This document shows, one piece after another, positions 1-7,952 of a stretch of 64,000 nucleotides of DNA. Under the pieces are notes generated by a model. That model saw only the letters and a program-made list of their open reading frames with translations, was not told the origin of the DNA and made no database searches. Numbering within the stretch: position 1 is the stretch's first letter; every line of letters starts with the position of its first letter. Origin of the DNA: Bacteroidales bacterium (lineage in GTDB: Bacteria > Bacteroidota > Bacteroidia > Bacteroidales > UBA10428); NCBI GenBank assembly GCA_016935435.1, contig JAFGQZ010000054.1, positions 1-64,000 of the forward strand, given 5' to 3'. Made by a program: the position numbers and the translations under genes.

Positions 1-90
1 ATAGCCGCAAATTGCATAACAATTATTGTTTTACCTTAAATTGTATATGCTATTTTAATGAAATAATTTTAGTGGTATCAAGGAGCAAAC

Positions 91-3000
91 ATGGCCAAAG
101 TTTTTTTACATATAATGAATTTTTTTTTCCTAAATAAAATTCTTTTGCTTTTTGGATTACTGCTGGGGTTTAATTATGCCACAGCCGGCCACAAAAAATT
201 TTTTTTCGATAAAGTTACCAGTAACGACGGCCTTTCGGGGAACACGGTATTGTCGTTTTACCAGGATAACAAAGGGTACATTTGGGTAGCCACAACCAAC
301 GGGCTTAACCGCTATAATGCATACAGCTTTAAAGTATATGCCAATAATAAGCAGGATATGCATTCTATTTCGGGCAACCATATTAACTCTTTAACCAGCG
401 ACCACCAGGGCAACCTGTGGATAGCAACTTTAAATGACGGCCTGAACCTGTATATCGATTCTCTCGATCGGTTTATTTGCTTTAACCCCGAAAATTCCGG
501 TTTAAACAGCAGCATTATCCGTAAAGTGTTTTGCGACTCGAAAAACCGTTTGTGGATTGGTTCTGCCGATGCCGGCTTGTTTGTAATGGACCCTGTTTCC
601 CGGCAAATAGAATCGGTTAAACCCAACATGCCCTCTCTTATTGTACCCGAAGATATTAATGATATTATTGAAACACGCAAGGGCGAAATTTTAATTGCCA
701 AAACCCGCGATGGGGTTTATAAATACAACGAAAGCACCAAAGCACTCGAACTATACATTCCTGTTACCAGTGATTTTGATAACGATTTTGGCACACGGCT
801 TTTTATGCTCGAAGTTAATAATGATTTATGGGTTGGCACCAACGGTAATGGTATTTTAGTGTTCAGGGGGCAAAAAAAAATTGTCCATTTTAGCACAGTG
901 GCCGAACAACCCAAACAGCTAACCAACAATATAGTTTCCGATTTATTGTACGACTCTTTTGGCAACATCTGGGCATCGACCGATGGGGGCGGGGTTAACC
1001 TTATCGATCCGCTTAACTTTTCGGTAAAACAGCATATTATGATTGAGCCTGATAATCCTCGCGGGCTAAATACCAACCAGCTTTTTGGCATGTTCGAAGA
1101 TGTGGACAAAACCATCTGGATTGGCTCCTTTAAAGGTGGCATTAATAAATATAACCCTTACAAACAGCGGTTCGATTCTTATTCTCCGAGCGAAATATAT
1201 AAAAACAGCATTAGCCATAAATCAATTCTTGAAATTGTTGAAGACCGTAAAAAAAATATATGGATTGCCACCGATGGCGGAGGGTTAAATATTTATAAAG
1301 AACAACGCGACGATTATTTTGAGGCAATTTGCAACACTAAGTCTAATGCCAACCGTTTGAGTGGAAATATTGTTACCTCAATGGTGCTCGATAGTGCCGG
1401 TAATTTATGGCTTGGAACCTGGAACCGTGGCCTGATGTATTTTAATACCCAAACCTTCAGTTTTAAAACCCTGGTTCCAATACCAGGCAAAAATTCCCTT
1501 TCCGATTTTAATATTTTAAGCCTAATGGGCGATTCGTTCAATAATTTATGGATTGGCACACTTAGCGCGGCAGTTGATGTTTATTCGCCTTTTGAAAACC
1601 GTTTTACAAACCATTACCAGCCCAATAACCCTTGTGGCATAAGCCAACCGGCAATTATAGCCATTGTCGAAGATTTAAACAAAAATGTTTGGGTGGGCAC
1701 CGAAGGCAATGGGCTCTATTTGTACGATAAAACTAAGAATTGTTTTATCAATTTTAAACACAATGCCAATAACCCTTCAAGCATTTGTGGAAATAACATT
1801 AATACATTGTTTGTTAGCTCAAAAAATAAACTTTATATAGGTGCCGAGGGCAGCGGGCTTGATTTGTACGATAGGCAAAAAAACACCTTTGTGCATTTGT
1901 CGGAAATGCATAAGCTGCCAACCAAAAATTTCAGGAGCGTCCTTGAAGACAATCATGGCAACCTATGGATATCAACCGATATTGGCATTCTGAAATACAA
2001 CCCGGTAAGCGGCGAAAACCATTTGTTTACTATGGCCGATGGCTTGCCTGGCAACGAATTTAATACCACTTCGGCATTAAAATCGTCATCTGGAAGGTTT
2101 TATTTTGGCTCTACCGAAGGCTTATGTGCTTTTCATCCCGATAGTATTGCCTTGTCGTTTAAAAACCCTAAGGTGGTTATTGCCAATGTTAAAGTTGCCA
2201 ATGTGCCTTTGTCTGCTGGTTCCCAAATGCTGCCCTTTACACTCGACTTTACCCGCGAAATCCGTATTCCGTATAAGCACCGCTTTTTTAGCATTGAATT
2301 TGCCGCTTTGGATTACCTGAATACCGAAAAAATTCAATACAGGTATAAGTTGGAAGGTTTTAACAACAATTGGGTATATACCCTAAAAAACCGTGAAGCA
2401 ACATATACCAATTTAGATGGGGGCAAATATACATTTATTGTAGAGTCGTGCAATGTCGATGGGCTATGGCTGGGGAATCCCCGCAAACTGGTTGTTTATA
2501 TTGTTCCGCCTATTTATAAAGCTATATGGTTTAGGGTGTTGGTTTTTTTGTTTATTGCCTTTATGGTTATAGGCTTATTTATTTATCGGGTAAAACACAT
2601 AAAAGCCATAAACTTAAAACTCGAAAATCTGGTTTCGCAACGCACACAGGAGCTTAAGTCGTCGAACGAAATGCTGGTTAAGCAAAGCAGCGACTTGGCC
2701 GAAATTAACACTTTGCTCGAAGAAAGGCAACAGCAAATAGAGGAACAAACCGAAGAGATAAAATCGCAGCGCGATGCCTTGCACGATGCCAATAAAACCT
2801 TGAAACGCTTTTTTTCAATAATCGCCCACGATTTGAAAAACCCATTAAGCACCATACTGGGTTTTGCCGAACTAATGGAATTGAAATATAAAACATGGAG
2901 CATAGAAAAAATTGGCAAATCTGCCGAACATATCCGAAATAGCGCCTTAACAATTAAGAGTTTGCTCGATAATTTGCTGCAATGGGCCGGCTCGCAAAGT

Positions 3001-3474
3001 GGGGCAATTCGGTTTAATCCGGAATTTTATTTATTAAAAGATGTTTTAGCACAAGGTGTTGAGCCCAATATTAATTCGGCCCTGGCCAAGGAAATTTCAA
3101 TAAATATTGGCCCCAACGATGCGGAAGTACAGGTTCGCTTAGATTTTAACATGATAACAACAGTTTTCCGCAACCTGGTTTCAAACGCCATAAAATACAC
3201 CATGCCGGGAGGAAATATTAATATATCGGCACAACTAAAAAACTATGAGTGGGTGTTTGCTGTTGAAGATACCGGCGTTGGTATCGACCCTGAACATTTG
3301 CCCACACTTTTTAAAATCGATAACAAGCATACATCTAAAGGCACCAACGACGAAACAGGCACCGGCTTAGGTCTGGTTTTGTGCCGCGAATTTGTTGAAA
3401 AACACGGGGGCATTATCCAGGTTGTCAGTGAGCCTGGCAAGGGTAGCCGGTTTGTGTTTACAATACCACAGTAG
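91..3474 (+). CDS. Reg_prop/Y_Y_Y sensor histidine kinase
   Basis: Membrane sensor kinase with a large periplasmic sensor. After an N-terminal signal segment come many Reg_prop beta-propeller repeats (recurring W-I/V-G/A-T plus GLN-Y patterns, about residues 30-690), a Y_Y_Y domain (about 735-800), one membrane segment (about 812-832), a coiled coil (about 840-905), then HisKA with the phospho-acceptor H913 (motif IIAHDLKNPL) and a HATPase domain to the end (motif TGTGLGLVL). Unlike the HTCS at 20944-25005 it has no receiver and no AraC domain, so it must phosphorylate a separate regulator that is not adjacent here. The second Met, coded at 115, gives a cleaner signal peptide than the Met at 91. 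No neighbouring enzyme gene indicates its ligand. Confidence 0.9.
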   Translation: MAKVFLHIMNFFFLNKILLLFGLLLGFNYATAGHKKFFFDKVTSNDGLSGNTVLSFYQDNKGYIWVATTNGLNRYNAYSFKVYANNKQDMHSISGNHINSLTSDHQGNLWIATLNDGLNLYIDSLDRFICFNPENSGLNSSIIRKVFCDSKNRLWIGSADAGLFVMDPVSRQIESVKPNMPSLIVPEDINDIIETRKGEILIAKTRDGVYKYNESTKALELYIPVTSDFDNDFGTRLFMLEVNNDLWVGTNGNGILVFRGQKKIVHFSTVAEQPKQLTNNIVSDLLYDSFGNIWASTDGGGVNLIDPLNFSVKQHIMIEPDNPRGLNTNQLFGMFEDVDKTIWIGSFKGGINKYNPYKQRFDSYSPSEIYKNSISHKSILEIVEDRKKNIWIATDGGGLNIYKEQRDDYFEAICNTKSNANRLSGNIVTSMVLDSAGNLWLGTWNRGLMYFNTQTFSFKTLVPIPGKNSLSDFNILSLMGDSFNNLWIGTLSAAVDVYSPFENRFTNHYQPNNPCGISQPAIIAIVEDLNKNVWVGTEGNGLYLYDKTKNCFINFKHNANNPSSICGNNINTLFVSSKNKLYIGAEGSGLDLYDRQKNTFVHLSEMHKLPTKNFRSVLEDNHGNLWISTDIGILKYNPVSGENHLFTMADGLPGNEFNTTSALKSSSGRFYFGSTEGLCAFHPDSIALSFKNPKVVIANVKVANVPLSAGSQMLPFTLDFTREIRIPYKHRFFSIEFAALDYLNTEKIQYRYKLEGFNNNWVYTLKNREATYTNLDGGKYTFIVESCNVDGLWLGNPRKLVVYIVPPIYKAIWFRVLVFLFIAFMVIGLFIYRVKHIKAINLKLENLVSQRTQELKSSNEMLVKQSSDLAEINTLLEERQQQIEEQTEEIKSQRDALHDANKTLKRFFSIIAHDLKNPLSTILGFAELMELKYKTWSIEKIGKSAEHIRNSALTIKSLLDNLLQWAGSQSGAIRFNPEFYLLKDVLAQGVEPNINSALAKEISINIGPNDAEVQVRLDFNMITTVFRNLVSNAIKYTMPGGNINISAQLKNYEWVFAVEDTGVGIDPEHLPTLFKIDNKHTSKGTNDETGTGLGLVLCREFVEKHGGIIQVVSEPGKGSRFVFTIPQ

Positions 3475-3620
3475 CAACTTTTGTTTAAATCTTAGACAGG
3501 TTTTGCTCTATGTCTTCTTTGGTTTTGCCTTTAGCTAAAAAGGCCTTGTTTTGAAAAAAATGTAACCTTTATTCAAAGCTGCCGTTAAGTGTAACATTAA
3601 AAACCTAATTTCTTACACTC

Positions 3621-4091
3621 ATGAAAAAATTATCTTATTTTAGTTTTATTAGTTTTTTTGTACTTTTTATAGCCGCAATTTCTTTTGTTTCATGTTCAGC
3701 CGATGATGAAATAGTTCCGGATCCAAGCCCGAAATTAACCTCGGGTTTATGGGCTGTTGAAGAATTTACCCCGACATCGGGAACCATAGAGGAAAAATTT
3801 CTTTTGTCCATTGTATCTGTTTTTGAAGACACAGCTTATGTATTTTCGTCGAATGGAAGTTTTGTTTCGAAAGATTGTTTCTTTGGCACTGATACTGAAG
3901 GTACCTGGTCTGTTTCGGCCGATAACAAATTTTTATCGTTAACCCAGGGCCAAACAACAATTCAGGTTGAAATTGTCGATATAAGCGCAACCAATATGAC
4001 ATGGAGAAGAACCTTCACTAAAGAAGAACTAGAATATACAAAAGAACTTACAGGGGTTTATAAATTAAAGAATTACCCTTTAGAGGAATAA
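3621..4091 (+). CDS. lipocalin-like lipoprotein
   Basis: A 156-residue predicted lipoprotein. It starts with MKKLSYF, followed by a hydrophobic stretch and a lipobox ending SFVSCSADD, so the mature protein would begin at the Cys near residue 26. The rest is beta-rich with a G-x-W pattern (TSGLWAVEEF near the start; EGTWSVSADNKFLSL in the middle), typical of the lipocalin-like lipoproteins common in Bacteroidota. Ligand and role are unknown. It stands alone, with a strong terminator 50 bp downstream. Confidence 0.6.
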   Translation: MKKLSYFSFISFFVLFIAAISFVSCSADDEIVPDPSPKLTSGLWAVEEFTPTSGTIEEKFLLSIVSVFEDTAYVFSSNGSFVSKDCFFGTDTEGTWSVSADNKFLSLTQGQTTIQVEIVDISATNMTWRRTFTKEELEYTKELTGVYKLKNYPLEE

Positions 4092-4142
4092 TACTATTTT
4101 AAGAAGCTACTGACATACCTGATACAGGTATCGATAAAAGTA

Positions 4143-4181
4143 TTCCCTTCTGAAGACCGCTTCGGAAGGGAAATTTTTTTT
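4143..4181 (+). terminator. rho-independent terminator after the lipoprotein gene
   Basis: A 13-bp stem (4143-4155 with 4160-4172, one G-T pair) with loop ACCG is followed directly by a run of T to 4181. It ends the lipoprotein transcript and lies just before the DUF4332 gene. Confidence 0.85.
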
Positions 4182-4227
4182 GTACACCCCCCAAAAACTA
4201 CAAGGGAAATCTTTATTCCTTAATAAA

Positions 4228-4593
4228 ATGGCAGGCAAACTCGAAAATGCCGCAATAACCACTGTTGAGGCCCTTTTAAAAGAATGTGCATCTAAAGCTG
4301 GCAGAAAGGCTGCTGCTGAAAAGACGGGAATTGCAGAGGCCAAAATACTCGATTTTGTGAACATGGCCGATTTGATGAGGGTTAGCGGGGTAGGGGCCGA
4401 GTTTGCAGAGTTATTGGTTGCCTCTGGTGTAGATACAATAAAAGAGCTAAGGACACGTAAAGCTGAAAATTTACAAGCAAAAATGGAAGAGGTAAACCTG
4501 GCAAAAAAACTAACCAGAAGGGTGCCTACTTTAGATATGGTTGCCGGATTTATTAACAAGGCTAAAGATATTGAGCCAACAGTAACGCATTAA
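4228..4593 (+). CDS. DUF4332 helix-hairpin-helix protein
   Basis: Small cytoplasmic protein of the DUF4332 family, which has helix-hairpin-helix-like repeats; its molecular function is not established. Recognisable family features are the AGRKAAAEKTGI segment, the NMADLMRVSGVGAEFAELL segment and the ending LTRRVPTLDMV. I chose the ATG at 4228 (121 residues). The frame is also open upstream to a TTG at 4180, but that codon lies in the T-run of the preceding terminator. Family members usually carry an extra N-terminal IxGIGP-type hairpin; only a degenerate version could be encoded upstream of 4228, so the protein looks N-terminally reduced. Confidence 0.65.
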   Translation: MAGKLENAAITTVEALLKECASKAGRKAAAEKTGIAEAKILDFVNMADLMRVSGVGAEFAELLVASGVDTIKELRTRKAENLQAKMEEVNLAKKLTRRVPTLDMVAGFINKAKDIEPTVTH

Positions 4594-4613
4594 CAGTAAT
4601 TTATTAATTCCGA

Positions 4614-4645
4614 AATGGCGGCTTTTTGCTGCCATTTTCTTTTTA
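4614..4645 (+). terminator. terminator after the DUF4332 gene
   Basis: A 9-bp stem (4614-4622 with 4628-4636, one G-T pair), loop TTTTT, then a T-rich tail. The rest of the gap up to 4913 holds no gene or repeat that I can recognise. Confidence 0.8.
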
Positions 4646-4913
4646 CCAATGGTTTTTACTGGCTGGAGGCCTTTTTTTTAACTCTGTAACAAGCTTTCAA
4701 TAGATATTAACCCTATTTTCCAAAAAATAATAAATTCGTAAAATATGGGGCACCGATGAACGAACAGAAAATGCTCTACTGGCAGTTTTAGGTAGCGCCA
4801 GGCACGATGATGAGTTTACTGGGATTTTTTAAGTACTGGAAAACCCTGAAACGAAATAAACTATCTTCGGGTCTTTACCGCTCTCTTGCAGAAGCATAGT
4901 GGCCCCGAATGTT

Positions 4914-5237
4914 TTAAACCCCCGGTTCGGTTTGCAGTTCAGCAGGTGGAAGGGCAAAATTTCCGGTATCGAAAAGTTTTTTTAGTTCGGTGTTTAGATT
5001 GGCAAATTCAATTATAACATGCTGTTTCAGGGCAAGGCCACACAACCTTTCAATTACAGCTATTGCGGGCAAGTCTATTTGTGTAATGCCCTCGAAGTCG
5101 AGTATTATTTTGCCGCAGGGGTTTTTAAGTAGTTGAATAACCAGGTGCCTAAATTTTTCAACATCGTGGCAGTTAATATGTTGTGTGCCCACCGCATTAA
5201 TAATCATTGCCCTGTTGAAATAACCTGCCGAGAACAT
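4914..5237 (-). CDS. STAS-domain protein lacking the usual Ser
   Basis: A 107-residue single-domain STAS protein (anti-sigma-factor antagonist fold). The core beta strand and helix read GKIILDFEGITQIDLPAIAVI, corresponding to the D-x-S-x-x-x-x-x-L segment of SpoIIAA-type proteins. The residue that is normally the phosphorylatable Ser is not Ser here (IDLPAI), so switching by a kinase/phosphatase pair is doubtful. An internal Met at codon 11 (position 5207) is an alternative start. There is no partner kinase next door; a SpoIIE-type phosphatase lies about 8 kb away at 13697. Function is unknown. Confidence 0.65.
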   Translation of the reverse strand: MFSAGYFNRAMIINAVGTQHINCHDVEKFRHLVIQLLKNPCGKIILDFEGITQIDLPAIAVIERLCGLALKQHVIIEFANLNTELKKLFDTGNFALPPAELQTEPGV

Positions 5238-5424
5238 AATATTGTTTTTCTAACCGTTCGGCAATAAAAATACAACCTTTACCCAAGAAACGTTATTTTC
5301 GCTGTCGAAAGTAATTAACAATTAATTAACCTGTTTGCTTAGCTTCGCTGATCTAAAGGTTTATAAATTTCTTTTATTATCGTTTTTTCGGAGAGCAGCA
5401 ATTTACTGCCCGAAAGTATTTGTG

Positions 5425-6111
5425 TCAGGCCTTTTCAATAAGTTTAAACCCTTTCCCGTGAATGTTCATTATTTCAATAGTTTGGTCGTCTTTTAAATAT
5501 TTTCGCAGCTTGGCAATATATACATCCATGCTTCGGGCATTAAAATAGTTGTCGTCTATCCAAATGGTCTTCAGGGCGAAGTTACGTTCGAGCACGCTGT
5601 TTTTATTGAGGCATAAAAGCCTGAGCAGATCCGATTCTTTGGTGGTTAGCTTGGTTTCGGTTTTTCCATGTTTTAAAAGTTGTTTTTCTGCATCGAAATG
5701 AAAACTGCCAATGGTAAATTCCGATTGTTTTGAAGGCTGTGTGTGTGTCCTGCGCAAGATAGCCTCAATGCGGTAAAGGAGTTCCTCCATGCTGAAAGGT
5801 TTTGTGATATAATCGTCGCAACCTGCCTTAAACCCTTCAAGTATATCTTCTTTTTGCGATTTTGCCGTAAGGAAAATAATAGGCAGCGACGAATTTAGCA
5901 TGCGTATATCTTTGGCAAGCGAAATACCGTCTTTTATGGGCATCATTACATCGAGTATGCAGAGTTCGTAATGGTTTTTGATGAAATTTTTATAGGCTAT
6001 ATCGCCATTTACGAACCAGTCGGTTGAATAGCCTTTGGCAATAAGGTATTCTTTGAGCAGCGAGCCCAGGTTTTCGTCGTCTTCAGCCAATAAAACGTTA
6101 ATGGTTTCCAT
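5425..6111 (-). CDS. rprY: OmpR-family response regulator (RprY-like)
   Basis: A 228-residue response regulator: receiver domain 1-120 with acidic pair D11/D12, phospho-acceptor D54 (LDVMMP) and the conserved Lys in DYITKPFS, then an OmpR/PhoB winged-helix DNA-binding domain (about 130-226). It is co-directional with the kinase gene that ends 11 bp upstream of its start, so the two form a classical two-component operon. Sequence and gene order resemble RprX/RprY of Bacteroides. Repeats upstream of the kinase gene (7691-7743) could be its own binding site. Confidence 0.85.
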   Translation of the reverse strand: METINVLLAEDDENLGSLLKEYLIAKGYSTDWFVNGDIAYKNFIKNHYELCILDVMMPIKDGISLAKDIRMLNSSLPIIFLTAKSQKEDILEGFKAGCDDYITKPFSMEELLYRIEAILRRTHTQPSKQSEFTIGSFHFDAEKQLLKHGKTETKLTTKESDLLRLLCLNKNSVLERNFALKTIWIDDNYFNARSMDVYIAKLRKYLKDDQTIEIMNIHGKGFKLIEKA

Positions 6112-6122
6112 ATTATTTTCTT

Positions 6123-7649
6123 TTAAGTGTTTAACGGTAGAGAAATTGTAAACCTTGTGCCTATGCCAGGTTCGCTTTCAACCCTAATTGAGCCTCTATG
6201 GGCTTCAACAATTTTTTTTACATAGTTGAGCCCCAGGCCAAAGCCTTTAACATTGTGCACATTTCCTGTGGGCACCCTGTAAAACTGGTCGAATATTTTT
6301 TTCTGGTTGTTTTTACTAATGCCAATACCGTTATCCTTTACGCTCACTTCAAGGTAGTTTTCGCTATTTCGGGTTTCGATATAAACCTCGGGGGTTTTAT
6401 CGGAATATTTTACGGCATTGTCGAGCAGGTTCGAAATTACATTGGTAATATGGGTTGTGTCGGCCATAATTATGTAATTATCGGCGTGCAACGATGGAAT
6501 TAGCAAACCGCCCCGGTTTTCGATTTGCAGCATAAAATTTCCAACAACCGATTCAATTACCGAGTGAATGTCAACCTCATTGGTTTTAAGCGATAGGTTG
6601 CCTTTGTCTATTGCAGCCATCTGAAGCACTTTTTCAACCTGGTGGCTGAGGCGCTTGCTCTCTTGTGCTATAATGGTTGAAATGCGCCCGGTGTTTTTCG
6701 CAGTTTCGGGTATGCTGGTGTCGCCCAGCATTTGTGAGGCGAGCGAAATTGTTGAAATGGGGGTTTTTAGTTCGTGGGTCATGTTGTTTACGAAATCGCT
6801 CTTCATTTCCGACAATACTTTCTGGCGGAAGATAACATACAGTGTAATGCCAAAGGTAGAAACGATAAACAGGGTAAGCAGTGCCGATGATATACCCATA
6901 AAACCAAGCGATTTTATAATATATTTTTGTCTTTCGGGGAAATATATGTGCAGGTAATTGTCTTGTGCTTCATAATCGTTTGGGAATAGTTTAACGCGGT
7001 ATATCGACGATAATTTCTCGGGATGGTAGCCTTCCGACTGGTATGCCAGAAGGGTATTGTGTTTCGATACTGCATATTCGTAACGGATATCGAGCCCGTA
7101 ATCGAGCAGCAATTCGGTTAACATAGCCTCGAGTTCGTTTGCTGTTATCCTTTTTTCAATATCGGGTGTGCCGGAGAACATCCTGTCGAGGACCATGCCG
7201 ATATATTTTTGTTTTTCCAGCAATACCTGCCTGTAGCTTTTATCGCCAGTTGAGCCAATGTCGGCTGTATCGGGCTGTGGCGTTTGTTTGTTTTCGTGGG
7301 TTAATGTTATGTCGGCATAATAATTACCATCTTGTTGGTGTATTACAATATCCTGGTTTATATGCACTAACGAATCGCTGGCAGCGGGTTCGGGTAAAGT
7401 GCCGTCAGGCTTTTTGTCAACTTGTTGCCCAAAACCGTGTGGTTGGGGTATTTCGCCGGTAATTAGCTCATAGGTTTCCTGCTGCTCAATTTTGTTCGAT
7501 ATTTCCGAAAGGGTGCGTAAAACTACCTGGTCGAATTGTTTTTCCTTGTCCTTAAGGGCATTTCTTAACCAGTATAATTGCAAAACAATCAGGAAAAGGA
7601 TGGCAATCCCCATAACTGCGCCTAAAATTAAAATGCTCCGGTTTTTCAT
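6123..7649 (-). CDS. rprX: sensor histidine kinase (RprX-like)
   Basis: A 508-residue membrane kinase, first gene of a two-gene operon with the OmpR-type regulator. Membrane segments lie at about 6-28 and 247-274 with a roughly 215-residue periplasmic sensor between them. HisKA follows with phospho-acceptor H292 (NNMTHELKTP), then HATPase with the N box (LLDNAVKYS), DNGIGI and GFGLGLNYV motifs. Length and layout match RprX of Bacteroides, a membrane-stress-type kinase. The exact signal cannot be read from the sequence. Confidence 0.85.
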   Translation of the reverse strand: MKNRSILILGAVMGIAILFLIVLQLYWLRNALKDKEKQFDQVVLRTLSEISNKIEQQETYELITGEIPQPHGFGQQVDKKPDGTLPEPAASDSLVHINQDIVIHQQDGNYYADITLTHENKQTPQPDTADIGSTGDKSYRQVLLEKQKYIGMVLDRMFSGTPDIEKRITANELEAMLTELLLDYGLDIRYEYAVSKHNTLLAYQSEGYHPEKLSSIYRVKLFPNDYEAQDNYLHIYFPERQKYIIKSLGFMGISSALLTLFIVSTFGITLYVIFRQKVLSEMKSDFVNNMTHELKTPISTISLASQMLGDTSIPETAKNTGRISTIIAQESKRLSHQVEKVLQMAAIDKGNLSLKTNEVDIHSVIESVVGNFMLQIENRGGLLIPSLHADNYIIMADTTHITNVISNLLDNAVKYSDKTPEVYIETRNSENYLEVSVKDNGIGISKNNQKKIFDQFYRVPTGNVHNVKGFGLGLNYVKKIVEAHRGSIRVESEPGIGTRFTISLPLNT

Positions 7650-7690
7650 TTCCTACAAAAATAATCTTCCGGCAAATTATAGCGAAAAGC

Positions 7691-7743
7691 TTTAACAATC
7701 TTTAACATACGTTGGAAGATCTTAACAATGGTATGTCTTAACT
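7691..7743 (-). promoter_or_regulatory. TTTAACA-type direct repeats upstream of the rprXY-like operon
   Basis: Read on the plus strand, TTTAACA occurs at 7691-7697 and 7701-7707 (period 10 bp), with the near copies CTTAACA at 7721-7727 and CTTAACT at 7737-7743. The cluster begins 42 bp upstream of the kinase ATG. OmpR-class regulators bind tandem direct repeats about one helical turn apart, so this is a plausible autoregulatory site. The gap 7650-7951 holds nothing else except the terminator at its left end. Confidence 0.4.
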
Positions 7744-7926
7744 TTGTTATCGGGTTTTTTGCCAATAGGGTTCAAAAAAAATGTATTGTTTGATGGGTTG
7801 TTTACCTATAGAAAAAAATGTTGAATTGAACGAATTGGCATTGTATTTGTTAAAAAAATAACTGGACTAAACAAAATATCAGACGCAGTTCTGATTCTTT
7901 TCATAGGTTTTTAATGGGTTAGGGTT

Positions 7927-7952
7927 AAAAGGGGGCGAAAGGCCCCCTTTTT
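7927..7952 (-). terminator. terminator of the hybrid kinase gene
   Basis: A G/C-rich inverted repeat (AAAAGGGGGC with GCCCCCTTTT on the plus strand, loop GAAAG) lies directly at the stop codon of the kinase gene at 7952-9973. It is followed by T residues on the minus strand; the symmetry could also serve the plus strand. Confidence 0.8.
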
